From the NCBI RefSeq assembly GCF_900176435.1, contig NZ_FWYE01000001.1:496001-560000 (forward strand): DNA of 64,000 nt, written 5' to 3'. The notes under the pieces are model-generated. The model saw nothing but the letters and a program-made list of their open reading frames with translations, was not told the DNA's origin and made no database searches. A program made the translations under genes and the position numbers. This stretch comes from Picrophilus oshimae DSM 9789. Its GTDB lineage: Archaea > Thermoplasmatota > Thermoplasmata > Thermoplasmatales > Thermoplasmataceae. This document shows positions 27,228 to 37,177 of this stretch, piece by piece (the first letter of the stretch is position 1; every line of letters begins with the position of its first letter).

Positions 27228-28864
27228 TTCAGATTTATTGTTGCCATTGCACCGCTGTAATTCTTGTATATTATTACTATCCATATCCTTGCATGGCCAT
27301 TTGATGTTATGTCCATTTTAAAGCTTGAGCCTGAATTTATTATTACATTTTTCATTGCATAGCTTTTACCCATGTCTATTGTTATGTTTCCTGTATGGTA
27401 ATAAACGTTGCCTGTTGAGAATATTAATATCGTAACATTTATGCTCTGGTCAAATGTATTGTAAATGTTCAGGGTGAAGTTTTTGCTTGAAACACCGTAA
27501 TATGGATTCGTCATATTATTAAACAGGATGCCTGAATTTGCCATGAGGCTGTATATATTTATTCCATCCGTCAGCTTCTGGGCACCTGTGTAAACATATA
27601 TACTGTATTTATAAATCCCGGGCCTGAATTTTTTATGTATCTCTATTATAAATATGCCGGAATGCCCGGGTTCAAGACAGCTTTTATTTGATAAAACATG
27701 GTATTTTACATCTGGAGATACCGAGAATTCCGGTCTTATAAGTGATGGGCCATTGTTGCTAATAATTACCTTTATGGATACGTTTTCGGGCCTGGCAGGT
27801 GTAACAACATAATCATTCTGATAAACATGTATTGATACATTGTTATAATCATGATAGGGAACAGGCACAAAGCCCATGACTATGATTATTATTGCGCCTA
27901 TGGCAAGAGCCTTCACAGATGCCTTCGGTATGACTATATTATTCAATGTTACCGGTTTAAGCCCCGTGACTATTATTATTGCTATTAAAATAAACATGTA
28001 ATAATAATATATTATCCCTATTATGCCAAGAATTCCGAGAAATGCATATGAAACATATTTAAATCTTTTATTTATTATTGATGAGAATATTAAACCACCA
28101 TCAAGATAGCCCACTGGCAGGGCATTTATGGCCGTTGTTATTAGCCCAGACCAGCCAGCAAATGCAACAGGATACGGCATAACATCCTGAGGCAGAATTC
28201 TGTTAAGGCCAAGGTAATATATTTCAGGAAAATTAAGCGATTTCAATGGAGAATATATAATCTCGGCCATCTGTGATCCGCCAATGGCGTTACCTATTAT
28301 AATAAAAATCATGGATGCAAAGAATCCGGAAAATATTGATGCAGACCCGGCATATATTGATACTTTATATGTTGAAAACTGTCTTTTATTTGAATTTACC
28401 ATGCCAAGGGTACCAAAACCAGGTGCAGGCACAAAAATTGGCATTTCATATTTTATATTCATCCTTTTTAAAATTATATATTTTGAAAGCTCTCTTATAA
28501 ATAATATCGACAGTAACGGCAGTGAAAACAGGATGATGCCGTAAAGATCATAAATATTGTGAATATTATAATAATATGAGTAATATATAATGCCTGTTGC
28601 AGCAATACTTATTAATGTTACCATAAACATTATTAATTTTAAAAGTATTGATTTTGTGCTCGAATTTCTTATTACAACTATGCTCATTGGATCATCATTT
28701 GTAAATGCTGTATAACCAATCCCGTTCAGTGATTCAAGCATTTTTATAAAATCATCATCACTGCCGGGATCATTTATATAGAAGACGCATGAATATTCGT
28801 TTTCCTCATATTTATAATATTTATAATATTTATTTATGATCTCATTTGTCTCCTGAAATATCAT
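27224..28864 (-). CDS. site-2 protease (M50) homologue lacking catalytic His
   Basis: 546 residues. The membrane core follows the S2P/EGY1 pattern: YEMPIFVPAPGFGTLGMVNS, YPVAFAGWSGLITTAINALPVGYLDGG. The zinc motif HExxH is replaced by RELSK (residues 124-128), though the Glu and the third ligand Asp255 in LDGG remain, so proteolysis is unlikely. Several transmembrane helices precede a C-terminal region (about 340-546) that looks like two beta-sandwich, extracytoplasmic domains (ENVSIKVIISNNGPSLIRPE). The start overlaps the alaS stop by 4 bases, so it is translated with AlaRS. Confidence 0.85.
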   Translation of the reverse strand: MIFQETNEIINKYYKYYKYEENEYSCVFYINDPGSDDDFIKMLESLNGIGYTAFTNDDPMSIVVIRNSSTKSILLKLIMFMVTLISIAATGIIYYSYYYNIHNIYDLYGIILFSLPLLSILFIRELSKYIILKRMNIKYEMPIFVPAPGFGTLGMVNSNKRQFSTYKVSIYAGSASIFSGFFASMIFIIIGNAIGGSQMAEIIYSPLKSLNFPEIYYLGLNRILPQDVMPYPVAFAGWSGLITTAINALPVGYLDGGLIFSSIINKRFKYVSYAFLGILGIIGIIYYYYMFILIAIIIVTGLKPVTLNNIVIPKASVKALAIGAIIIIVMGFVPVPYHDYNNVSIHVYQNDYVVTPARPENVSIKVIISNNGPSLIRPEFSVSPDVKYHVLSNKSCLEPGHSGIFIIEIHKKFRPGIYKYSIYVYTGAQKLTDGINIYSLMANSGILFNNMTNPYYGVSSKNFTLNIYNTFDQSINVTILIFSTGNVYYHTGNITIDMGKSYAMKNVIINSGSSFKMDITSNGHARIWIVIIYKNYSGAMATINLN

Positions 28865-31473
28865 CTTTTTATCTTTACTAAAATCTCCTTTATTAAGTTT
28901 TCATTTGCATTACAATCACATATTGCAACCCTTTTTGAACCGCTGTAATTATTTGACAGCATTGAGGCAATTACATCGGCATCGTTGTATGATGATGATA
29001 TGTATATTCTTGAGCCTGTATTTATTATAAACCTGCCATTACGCGCCCCTGTGTATTTTAATATGATCCTTGATAATATTTCATTTGATTTTATGTAAAA
29101 GCTTTCATCATCAATCCTTAATGCGTTTTTTATGTAAATCTCTGCAAGCTCCCTTTCCAGGCTGTTAATCATCTTTTTATTCTCTATGTTCTCCCTTACA
29201 AGCTTAATCGACTGCTCCGGTATTTTTTCAGGCGGAACCTTTAAATATTCCTGCTCATCATTTATAATGCTGTAAAGCTTCTGTGAGTATCTTAACGCTG
29301 CGGGTCCTGCGGTGAATACAATCCTTTGTATTCCTTCCTGAACTGTTTCCGTTGAAACAATCTTTAGCATTAAAATATCCTTTGTGTTCTTTAAATGTGT
29401 GCCGCCACAGCCCTCAGAATCTATATCATCTATTGTAACAACCCTTATAGTATCTGATAACGGAAACCCACCCTCAAACAGCCTGAAGCCGTACTCAGAT
29501 ATTGCCCGGTTCCATTCTATGTTTTTTACATGTATATTCTTTGATGCCATGATCGCATCAAGGCACATATTCTCTATGTTTTTTATATCATCCTCAGTGA
29601 TTTTTTTATAATGTGTTATGTCAAGCCTGGATTCATCTATATCCTTTTTTACACTGTTCTGCCATACGTGCTCGCCGAAGTATGCCCTGCATATGCCAAG
29701 CAGGAGGTGTGTTGCAGAGTGATGTATCATTAACTGCGTTCTTCTTTCCTTATCCACGAAGCCCTTTATTCTTGAATGCTCCGGGATGCTTCCATTTATT
29801 ATATGAACTATGGAATTACCATATTTTTGCACATCAAGAACCTCTATCTTCTTACCATTGTATAAAAAGTACCCGTGATCAGCCGGCTGGCCACCACCCT
29901 CGGGGTAAAAGGCTGTTTGGTTAAGTATTATCTCATTGCCATTTGAGTACATAACTATGCCTGTAAACTCCATTATGCCCGTGTCATTGTAATATAAAGG
30001 TCTTGTGTTTATATCCGGATAATCCTTAACAGTTTTCTCCGGTTTTTTTACATTTTCATGAAGTTTTACAAGATACTCCTGGAAGTTTTCTGGAACATCC
30101 AGTTCTTTGTTTGTTAAATCCTTAAAGACCTTTGATATAATTTCCAGTGGTATTCCATATGTATCGTATATTTTTGCAATGTTTTCATTGCTTATTGTGT
30201 TTTTATTTATGTGTTTTCTTATTATCTCCGGTGCGGATCTGAGCATCTCTTTGTATTTTTCAGTCTCTATTTTTATAATGTTGTTTATAAAGTCTTTATC
30301 GTAATTTTTTATTATCTTATTAAATTCATCATATACAGCATCGAAAATATCGTTTATGCTGCCATTGAATTTTATCTTCTCCATGAATCTAAACGATCTC
30401 CTTAGGAGCATCCTTGCAAGATATCCGACCTTAACATTTGATGGTATAACATAATCTGAAAACATTAAAAGCAGCGTCCTTGCATGGTCAACGAGCCCAT
30501 AGGCGCTTCTTATGTTATCAAGCATTTCCATAAATTTTTTGTCCCCGGTTTTATTTATCCTTGATAGGACCAGCTCATCGCTGTACGGATCTATCTCTGC
30601 GGCTATCTCCGAGATTCTGGCCATAATCTCTGGTGAAACATACTCAGCATTTGAATTTTTTATTATATAGTCAAGCGATCTTTTATATATTGACTCATAG
30701 ACCGTTGGCGTTCCTGTTGAAAGCCACACAAGCCTTTCCAGTCCATAGCCGGTATCAACGACCCTCAATGGCATCCTTGAATACCTTGTGCCCTCTAGCT
30801 CTATATCGCCGTTCTTATCCTCCTTAAGATCCATAAAAACAAGTGTTGCAACCTCAAGGCCCATAACAAAGACCTCAAGGGCATTGCCTGCGTTTCCACC
30901 ACCGAACCATGGCTTCTCCTTATATGTTATTAATAATGGATCAACCCTTAATCTCTCTGTAAGGAACCTAAAAGAGTATCTTACGGTTTCATCCTTCCAG
31001 TAAATATAATTATCATCATAATTAAATGAATCATGGCATAGCATTTCAAAGCTTGTTAGATGCCTGCCGGTTTTCCCAACAAGGTCTATGTCCAGCATCC
31101 TTATGCTTGGCTGTGACATTACAATTGGATTTCCGGGCGGTTTTGCAAGACCCGATGTTACCTGAGGCTGAAAATCATATATTGATGCATTTACAAGTAA
31201 GACGTCGTCCCTCCACCTTGGCACAACAGGATACGGTTCAACAAATTTATGCGGAAGTGAATCGTTCTCGAAAAATTTTATGAATTCATCTCTCATCTCA
31301 TCCACATTGTATTTTTTGTAAACCGGGGATTTATTTATAAAGGAATAACCATTACATGCCGGATCACCGCATGTGCTTCTTTTATCATCCAGCGTCCAGA
31401 AGTATGAGGAGCATACCCTGCACTGTTTTCTTACAAAATTGTTCTCCCTAAAGAATTCAAGGTCAAATTCCAT
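28861..31473 (-). CDS. alaS: alanyl-tRNA synthetase
   Basis: Class II synthetase that charges tRNA-Ala, 870 residues, archaeal type. N-terminal zinc-like module CRVCSSYFW...CGDPAC; catalytic core with VPRWRDDVLLVNASIYDFQPQ and RFLTERL; editing domain motifs HHSATHLLLG and GCGGTH that deacylate Ser- and Gly-tRNA-Ala; C-terminal DHHA1-like part. First gene of a two-gene operon with the degenerate site-2 protease. Confidence 0.96.
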   Translation of the reverse strand: MEFDLEFFRENNFVRKQCRVCSSYFWTLDDKRSTCGDPACNGYSFINKSPVYKKYNVDEMRDEFIKFFENDSLPHKFVEPYPVVPRWRDDVLLVNASIYDFQPQVTSGLAKPPGNPIVMSQPSIRMLDIDLVGKTGRHLTSFEMLCHDSFNYDDNYIYWKDETVRYSFRFLTERLRVDPLLITYKEKPWFGGGNAGNALEVFVMGLEVATLVFMDLKEDKNGDIELEGTRYSRMPLRVVDTGYGLERLVWLSTGTPTVYESIYKRSLDYIIKNSNAEYVSPEIMARISEIAAEIDPYSDELVLSRINKTGDKKFMEMLDNIRSAYGLVDHARTLLLMFSDYVIPSNVKVGYLARMLLRRSFRFMEKIKFNGSINDIFDAVYDEFNKIIKNYDKDFINNIIKIETEKYKEMLRSAPEIIRKHINKNTISNENIAKIYDTYGIPLEIISKVFKDLTNKELDVPENFQEYLVKLHENVKKPEKTVKDYPDINTRPLYYNDTGIMEFTGIVMYSNGNEIILNQTAFYPEGGGQPADHGYFLYNGKKIEVLDVQKYGNSIVHIINGSIPEHSRIKGFVDKERRTQLMIHHSATHLLLGICRAYFGEHVWQNSVKKDIDESRLDITHYKKITEDDIKNIENMCLDAIMASKNIHVKNIEWNRAISEYGFRLFEGGFPLSDTIRVVTIDDIDSEGCGGTHLKNTKDILMLKIVSTETVQEGIQRIVFTAGPAALRYSQKLYSIINDEQEYLKVPPEKIPEQSIKLVRENIENKKMINSLERELAEIYIKNALRIDDESFYIKSNEILSRIILKYTGARNGRFIINTGSRIYISSSYNDADVIASMLSNNYSGSKRVAICDCNANENLIKEILVKIKR

Positions 31474-31645
31474 TAACTTGTAATGTATTTTATCATAATA
31501 AATATTATTAAACTTTATATCATATCATTAAAAGAATTTAATAAAATTATAATATAAAATAAATCAGAATTTTATCTATTATATAAATCATATGTGCAGC
31601 ATCACCTTTAGATATCTTTATTAATCTGTTATTTCTCTTATAAAT

Positions 31646-32164
31646 ATGGAAGGTATCTACAAGAGGCCAACATGGGACGAGTACTTCATGAGGATGGCCT
31701 ACCTTGCAGCCTCAAGATCGAACTGCACAAGACGCAAGGTTGGGGCCGTCATCGTGAAGGATAACCAGGTGCTGGCCACCGGCTATAATGGCCCGCCAAC
31801 ACATGCTGTAAATTGTGATTTGGTTGGATGCATACGCGATGAGCTTGGCATTCAGTCAGGTGAAAGACATGAACTGTGCCGCGGTCTTCATGCCGAGCAG
31901 AATGCAATAATACAGGCCGCAGTTAATGGTGTAAGTATAAAAGGTGCAAAGATCTATGTAACAACGCATCCATGTGTTGTATGCTCAAAGATGTTAATGA
32001 ATGCATATATTGACGAGATTATATATTCAGAGGGTTATCCTGACGATCTTGCAAAACTCATGTTGCTTGAAAGTGATATAAAGGTAAGAAGATTTGAGCT
32101 TCCAGATTCTGAAGTCGAGAATATTATAGGAGAATACTATATACATAAATCAGGAGAGGATTGA
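31646..32164 (+). CDS. dCMP deaminase
   Basis: Zinc deaminase of the ComE/dCMP deaminase family, 172 residues. [19 protein letters not shown] and RRKVGAVIV at the start; zinc ligands in [11 protein letters not shown] (His and the catalytic Glu) and [10 protein letters not shown]. It converts dCMP to dUMP, feeding dTMP synthesis. A single gene, with a TATA-like element near 31620. Confidence 0.92.
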   Translation: MEGIYKRPTWDEYFMRMAYLAASRSNCTRRKVGAVIVKDNQVLATGYNGPPTHAVNCDLVGCIRDELGIQSGERHELCRGLHAEQNAIIQAAVNGVSIKGAKIYVTTHPCVVCSKMLMNAYIDEIIYSEGYPDDLAKLMLLESDIKVRRFELPDSEVENIIGEYYIHKSGED

Positions 32165-32255
32165 TTTTTAATCATCCAATTGTTTATTAAAATTTTTCGT
32201 ATTGCATCTTATTTTAATATATTGATTTTTATATTATATTTTATTAAATAGTAAA

Positions 32256-32264
32256 TTTTATATA
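32256..32264 (+). promoter_or_regulatory. TATA box of hsp20
   Basis: TTTTATATA, predicted to set the transcription start at about 32284-32290, inside the palindrome at 32283-32305. Unlike leaderless genes here, this leaves a leader of about 30 bases with a strong ribosome-binding site. Confidence 0.6.
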
Positions 32265-32282
32265 CTTAATTATGATTAAGTA

Positions 32283-32305
32283 GTTGTCAACCAATGGTTG
32301 ATAAC
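32283..32305. promoter_or_regulatory. palindromic operator at the hsp20 transcription start
   Basis: GTTGTCAAC, CAATG, GTTGATAAC: nine-base arms that are complementary except for one position (G against T, a wobble in RNA), with a five-base spacer. It begins about 20 bases after the TATA box, covering the predicted transcription start. The form resembles operators of archaeal heat-shock repressors. The next gene downstream encodes a winged-helix regulator that is a good candidate ligand. Confidence 0.6.
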
Positions 32306-32306
32306 T

Positions 32307-32314
32307 GGAGGTGA
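32307..32314 (+). promoter_or_regulatory. strong ribosome-binding site of hsp20
   Basis: GGAGGTGA is complementary over eight bases to the 16S 3' end (TCACCTCC) and ends five bases before ATG 32320. It decides the start in favour of 32320 rather than the GTG at 32311. Confidence 0.8.
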
Positions 32315-32319
32315 GATGT

Positions 32320-32856
32320 ATGGTTACAAGAAGGGATGAGGATGACTGGGATGAGATATTCAGAGAACTCTATGAGGAGTTCGGCCTTGACATGAGAAGG
32401 ATCAACAATGAGATTGCAAGGTTCTGGGAATCCGTGATGAAGGATCCTGACAAGATAAAGATCTCAGGGCCATATGTATACGGCTTCTCATACAAGATAG
32501 GGCCGGATGGGAAGCCAGTATTCCAGGAGTTTGGCAACGTGCCCGGGAGGAGATCACTCTACGAGGAGCGCGAGGGTTACAGGGAACCATTAACCGATAT
32601 AAATGAGGATAAAAACAACATCTACGTCACATTTGAGCTGCCCGGTGTCAACAAGGAGGATATATCATTAACCGTAAGCGATAACAACATGACGCTATCA
32701 GTTGACAAGGGTGCAAGGAAATACTATAAGAATGTAAACTTTGACAGCGAGGTTGATTCAAACAAGGTCACTGCCAAATTTACAAATGGCATCCTTGATG
32801 TTACGGTTCAGAAGAAGAAATCAGAGGGAACTGGCAGATCAGTTAAAATAGATTAA
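32320..32856 (+). CDS. small heat-shock protein Hsp20
   Basis: Holdase chaperone, about 178 residues from ATG 32320. An N-terminal charged helical region with WDEIFRELYEEFGLDMRR is followed by an alpha-crystallin domain (about 88-165: IYVTFELPGVNKEDISLTV, AKFTNGILDVTV) and a C-terminal SVKID that contains the I/V-x-I oligomer contact. It is preceded by a palindromic operator and followed after 15 bases by a winged-helix regulator. Confidence 0.95.
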   Translation: MVTRRDEDDWDEIFRELYEEFGLDMRRINNEIARFWESVMKDPDKIKISGPYVYGFSYKIGPDGKPVFQEFGNVPGRRSLYEEREGYREPLTDINEDKNNIYVTFELPGVNKEDISLTVSDNNMTLSVDKGARKYYKNVNFDSEVDSNKVTAKFTNGILDVTVQKKKSEGTGRSVKID

Positions 32857-32871
32857 ATTTTTTTGATTTTT

Positions 32872-33447
32872 ATGTACGATGACTGGGACTTTTTATCAAT
32901 TTTTTCAAATAAAACAAGAAGGGATATATTAAAATCTCTCTGTGATGCGAGCTCCTATGCGTTAAACATAAGCAGGCAGATGCGTATATCATCGCAGGCG
33001 GTGAATAAGCAGATTGATATACTAGAATCAATGGGAATAATATCACCGGTTAACATGCAATCAAGAATAGGCCCTGCAAGAAAGGTCTATGAACCAGGCG
33101 GATTCTCAACAATAATAATAGATTACTCCAGAAGCTTCATGGGAATAAAAAGAATGGAACTAACCGAAATAGCAGGTGACAAAAAAACTGTTGATGAAAT
33201 GCTCTCTGAGCTTAAAAGCGTAAACAATGAAATAAATGAAATGGATAAAAAAAGGGCGGCCCTTGTCTCTGTAAAGGACAGCATTATAAAGTCATTAAAG
33301 GAAAAATCATCGATGATGGGTGAGTTTCACAGAAACATTATAAATACATACATCGAAACAATGGATGCAAAAGTAACGGCATCATATTACGGCCTGCCAG
33401 AGGCCATGGTACGTAAACTAATAAACGAATTCAAAAACATTGGATAA
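32872..33447 (+). CDS. winged-helix regulator, probable heat-shock repressor
   Basis: 191 residues from ATG 32872. An ArsR-like winged helix (DWDFLSIFSNKTRRDILKSL, ALNISRQMRISSQAVNKQIDIL) is followed by a long helical coiled coil (about 95-145). This is the layout of archaeal HTH repressors such as Phr. Its location directly behind hsp20, whose promoter carries a palindrome, suggests autoregulated control of the pair. The TTG at 32863 is in frame but less likely as start. Confidence 0.85.
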   Translation: MYDDWDFLSIFSNKTRRDILKSLCDASSYALNISRQMRISSQAVNKQIDILESMGIISPVNMQSRIGPARKVYEPGGFSTIIIDYSRSFMGIKRMELTEIAGDKKTVDEMLSELKSVNNEINEMDKKRAALVSVKDSIIKSLKEKSSMMGEFHRNIINTYIETMDAKVTASYYGLPEAMVRKLINEFKNIG

Positions 33448-33476
33448 AATATTATATTAATTTATTATAACGTTTT

Positions 33477-33893
33477 ATGAAGGTATCATTTAAATTTGAT
33501 CCTGATACCGGCTTTATCAGTGATGATGAGAAAAGTCCTGTTAGCATAAAGAATTCAATAATTAATAATGATTCGCATCATTCACCAACAGAGCTGTTAA
33601 TGCTTGCCATGGGTTCATGCACAAGCGATGACGTTTTAAATATATTAAAAAAGATGAGGCAAAACGTCAAAAATTACAGATGCGAGATCGAGGGTGAAAA
33701 AAGGGACGAGCATCCAAGAATACTAAGATACGCTGTAATACATTATATATTTGAGGGTGACATCGATCCTGAAAGCGCAAGAAAGGCAATAGAACTATCT
33801 CTGGAAAAGTACTGCTCTGTATCAATAATGGCAAAGCGCGGCGGCGTTGATGTTTCATACTATTACACGATAAATAATATTGATTATCACTGA
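33477..33893 (+). CDS. OsmC family protein
   Basis: 138 residues with the OsmC fold signature SPTELLMLAMGSCTSDDVLNILKKM and a second Cys in LSLEKYCSVSIM. OsmC/Ohr proteins reduce organic hydroperoxides with two cysteines on adjacent strands; both cysteines are here. It follows the probable heat-shock repressor by 29 bases. It overlaps the end of the convergent threonine synthase gene by 7 bases. Confidence 0.87.
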   Translation: MKVSFKFDPDTGFISDDEKSPVSIKNSIINNDSHHSPTELLMLAMGSCTSDDVLNILKKMRQNVKNYRCEIEGEKRDEHPRILRYAVIHYIFEGDIDPESARKAIELSLEKYCSVSIMAKRGGVDVSYYYTINNIDYH

Positions 33894-34873
33894 TTTTTTA
33901 ATCCATTTCCTGTGAGTATCAGCATTGAATTATCAAGTCTCACCTTTTTGTAGGCCGCGTAAACCGTTGCCGAGCTGTACTCAACGTATATGCCTGACGC
34001 CGCAAGCTCATCCCTTGCTATTTTTATTTCGTCCTCGGATACAGATATGCATTTATAAAGTGCCTCAAGCATCCTTTCAATAAGCACGGGTCTTTTTGAT
34101 ACAAGAGCATCGGCTATGGACGTTAAATTATTATCAGGGTCATATTTAATGTTGTTAAGCCTTGAGCATACCGGTGATATATTTTCGGGCTGGACACCTA
34201 TGATCTTTGGCATGGTTTTTATTTCAGATGATTCATAAAGGTGCTTCAATCCTGAATAAAGGCCGAGCAACAGGGTTCCTGCAGATACAGGCACATATAT
34301 ATGATCCGGCATGCCCTGATTAAATATTTCGTATGCCAGCGTTCTTATGCCATCCCTGAACTCCGGCCTAAGTATATGGCTTGCATAGAAACCATCGGAT
34401 GCCTGGGCGGCCCTCTGAACATCATCCCTTGAACCTTTTATTTTTATTACCTGTGCACCATAGCTCATAATCTGACTTAATTTTGCGGCGCTTGCATTCT
34501 CAGGAACAAAAATTTTTACCTTAATTCCGGCGGCAGCACCATAGCCGGCAATTGATGCACCGGCATTACCTGAAGAATCCTCATTTATCTCATTTATTTT
34601 AAGATCATTAACATACGATATTAAAGTCCTTGAACCACGATCCTTGTATGAGAACGTTGGCGAGAAATAATCAAGCTTCATTGAAAAATTATGCTTCTTT
34701 ATTACAGGGGTTTCCACCTCGCCAAGGCTTATGAACCTCTTTATATATGGAAAATTTCTATTTATATCATCATAATATTTAAAATCTGGAATAATCTCAA
34801 ATGGAGAACCACATTCACAAAATAATTCATTTCCCTTTCTATCCCTTCCGCAGGATATGCATCTTATCTTCAT
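33887..34873 (-). CDS. thrC: threonine synthase
   Basis: PLP enzyme that converts phosphohomoserine to threonine. A zinc-ribbon-like start (CISCGRDRKGNELFCECG), the PLP Lys in FSYKDRGS, and the substrate loop DSSGNAGASIAGYGAAAG, PVSAGTLLLGLY. 328 residues is slightly short. Some threonine-dehydratase-like or cysteate synthase enzymes share this layout, so the substrate is probable rather than certain. Confidence 0.85.
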   Translation of the reverse strand: MKIRCISCGRDRKGNELFCECGSPFEIIPDFKYYDDINRNFPYIKRFISLGEVETPVIKKHNFSMKLDYFSPTFSYKDRGSRTLISYVNDLKINEINEDSSGNAGASIAGYGAAAGIKVKIFVPENASAAKLSQIMSYGAQVIKIKGSRDDVQRAAQASDGFYASHILRPEFRDGIRTLAYEIFNQGMPDHIYVPVSAGTLLLGLYSGLKHLYESSEIKTMPKIIGVQPENISPVCSRLNNIKYDPDNNLTSIADALVSKRPVLIERMLEALYKCISVSEDEIKIARDELAASGIYVEYSSATVYAAYKKVRLDNSMLILTGNGLKNQ

Positions 34874-34906
34874 AAATGTAAAATAAATTATTAAATATTA
34901 ATATAT

Positions 34907-37105
34907 TTAAAGGGATGCGTAGTATTCCTCGTTGTACGGCTCTGGCTTAAGTCCCTTTCTCTCCCTGATCTTTGCAACGACATCCTTCTGCATTTCGTAT
35001 GGCACCCTCTGGTATCCTGCATTCTCAGAGTTCCATATGACCTTTCCACCGGTTGCGCTTCTTATTGCAGATGCAAAACCTATCATTCCGGCCACAGGTA
35101 CCTTTGCTATGATTGTTATCTCCTCGCCGTTCTGCTGCATATCCTCTACAACACCACGCCTCTGCTGCAGCTCGTTTGTAACAGAGCCCATGATCTCCTG
35201 TGGAACGCTTATAAAGACCTTCTGCATTGGTTCCAGGAGAACACGACCGGCCTCGCACATTGCACCGTATATTGAGTTTCTTCCTGCAGGTATAACCTGT
35301 GCAGGCCCCCTGTGTATGCTATCCTCATGGAGCTTTGCATCCATCAGGCTTACCTTTAAACCATAGACCTTTTCATTTGCCAGCGGTCCCTTATCCATGG
35401 CCTCGTTGAAGGATTCTATTAGCAGCTCCATGGTCTCGTCAAGGTACTGTATTCCCTTTGTCATGTCAAGCATAACGTTTGTTCCATAGATGCAAACAAG
35501 CCCCCTGGCCTCGTCATGTGTAAGACCTGCCTCCTCAAGGTTTGCCATTACGGCCTTTTTATCCTTGAATTTTGAGCCCTCGGGTATCTTTCCATCGAGT
35601 ATTGCCGAGACAACATTCTCTGGCAGTGGCTCAACCTGGAAGTAGAATCTGTTATGCTTGTTTGGTGATTTGCCCTCAAACGGGCCGCCCTTTTTATCAA
35701 CTGTTTCACGGTATACAACGAGCGGTTCGGATGTTACAACGTCAACCTTGTAATCATTCTTTATTCTGTATATTGTCACCTCGAGATGCAGCTCTCCCAT
35801 ACCGGATATTAAATGCTCACCGGTTTCCTGGTTTATATCTACCTGTATTGATGGATCCGCCTTTGATATCGTTCTCAAAACATCTATTAACTTTGGAAGA
35901 TCTGCGGTATGCTTTGCCTCTATGGCAAGCGTAACAACAGGATCTGTGTAATGCGTCATTGGCTCGAACGGCTCCATGTCGCTCAATGATGATACTGTTG
36001 AACCTGCTATTGCACCCTTTAATCCTATTATTGCAACGATGTTTCCTGCAGCTATCTCATCTATTGGTATCCTGTCAGGGCCAACCATCATTGAAAGGAC
36101 CTGAACCTTTGTTTTTCCGGCACCTGAGACATAGAGCTCGCTGCCCTTCCTTATTATTCCAGAGAATAACCTTCCAACGGCTATTTCACCGGCATGTGGA
36201 TCTATTATTATCTTTGTTACCATCATGCTTACAGGACCGTTGTCATCGCAGCTTAGCATGGCCTTTCCTATTTCACTGTCAAGATCACCCTTCCATATCT
36301 GCGGTATCCTGTACTTCTGTGCCTCCCTTGGGTTGGGCAGATTCTTTATAACCATATCAAGGACAACCTTGTGCAGCGGTGCCTTCTTTGCAAGCTCCTT
36401 CTGCCTGCCGGTGCTAACGTAATCGTATATCTCCTTAAATGATATCTTAAATATGTTCATTGCCGGAACAGATAATGCCCAGTTATTGTATGCAGATCCA
36501 AAGGCAACAGTTCCAGCCTGCACATTTACCTGCCACTGCTTTGAGAACTCCGGCGGTGCATACTTTGTTATTAACCTGTTCACATCGGTTATGATCTTTA
36601 CAAATCTTTTCTGCATCTCCTCTGCGTTTAACTTTAGCTCATTTATTAAACGATCAACCTTGTTTATGAACAGCACTGGTTTTACCTTCTCCTTAAGGGC
36701 CTGCCTTACAACGGTCTCTGTCTGTGGCATTACACCCTCAACAGAATCGACAACGATTATTGTTCCATCAACGGCCCTCATGGCCCTTGTAACGTCACCG
36801 CCGAAATCAACGTGGCCTGGAGTATCTATAAGATTTATCAGGTACTCCTTTCCATCAACCTCGTGAACCATTGATGCATTTGCGGCATTTATTGTAATAC
36901 CACGTGCCTGCTCCTGTTCATCGTAATCAAGCAGGAGCTGCTTTCCGGCGAGATCCTCACTCATCATGCCTGCGCCAGCTATTAGGTTATCACTTAAGGT
37001 TGTTTTTCCATGGTCTATGTGTGCAGCTATATCAATGTTCCTGATCCTCTCCGGTATCTCAATTAACTTCATTGCCTTGGCAATATTATCCTCTTTTCGA
37101 CCCAT
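34907..37105 (-). CDS. fusA: elongation factor EF-2
   Basis: Translocation GTPase, 732 residues. G motifs: AHIDHGKTTL, DTPGHVDFGGDV, INKVDR. The diphthamide target His lies in HEDSIHRGPAQVIPAGR. GTP-driven tRNA and mRNA translocation on the ribosome. Its own promoter (TTTTTATATAAC region) lies in the 72-base gap after S10, with GGTG before the ATG. The diphthamide enzyme Dph2 is encoded in the same window. Confidence 0.98.
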   Translation of the reverse strand: MGRKEDNIAKAMKLIEIPERIRNIDIAAHIDHGKTTLSDNLIAGAGMMSEDLAGKQLLLDYDEQEQARGITINAANASMVHEVDGKEYLINLIDTPGHVDFGGDVTRAMRAVDGTIIVVDSVEGVMPQTETVVRQALKEKVKPVLFINKVDRLINELKLNAEEMQKRFVKIITDVNRLITKYAPPEFSKQWQVNVQAGTVAFGSAYNNWALSVPAMNIFKISFKEIYDYVSTGRQKELAKKAPLHKVVLDMVIKNLPNPREAQKYRIPQIWKGDLDSEIGKAMLSCDDNGPVSMMVTKIIIDPHAGEIAVGRLFSGIIRKGSELYVSGAGKTKVQVLSMMVGPDRIPIDEIAAGNIVAIIGLKGAIAGSTVSSLSDMEPFEPMTHYTDPVVTLAIEAKHTADLPKLIDVLRTISKADPSIQVDINQETGEHLISGMGELHLEVTIYRIKNDYKVDVVTSEPLVVYRETVDKKGGPFEGKSPNKHNRFYFQVEPLPENVVSAILDGKIPEGSKFKDKKAVMANLEEAGLTHDEARGLVCIYGTNVMLDMTKGIQYLDETMELLIESFNEAMDKGPLANEKVYGLKVSLMDAKLHEDSIHRGPAQVIPAGRNSIYGAMCEAGRVLLEPMQKVFISVPQEIMGSVTNELQQRRGVVEDMQQNGEEITIIAKVPVAGMIGFASAIRSATGGKVIWNSENAGYQRVPYEMQKDVVAKIRERKGLKPEPYNEEYYASL

Positions 37106-37177
37106 ACTATAACACCTTTACAAGTTATAAAACACCTATTAAAATATCTTATTTAATGTTATATAAAAATAAAAAAT

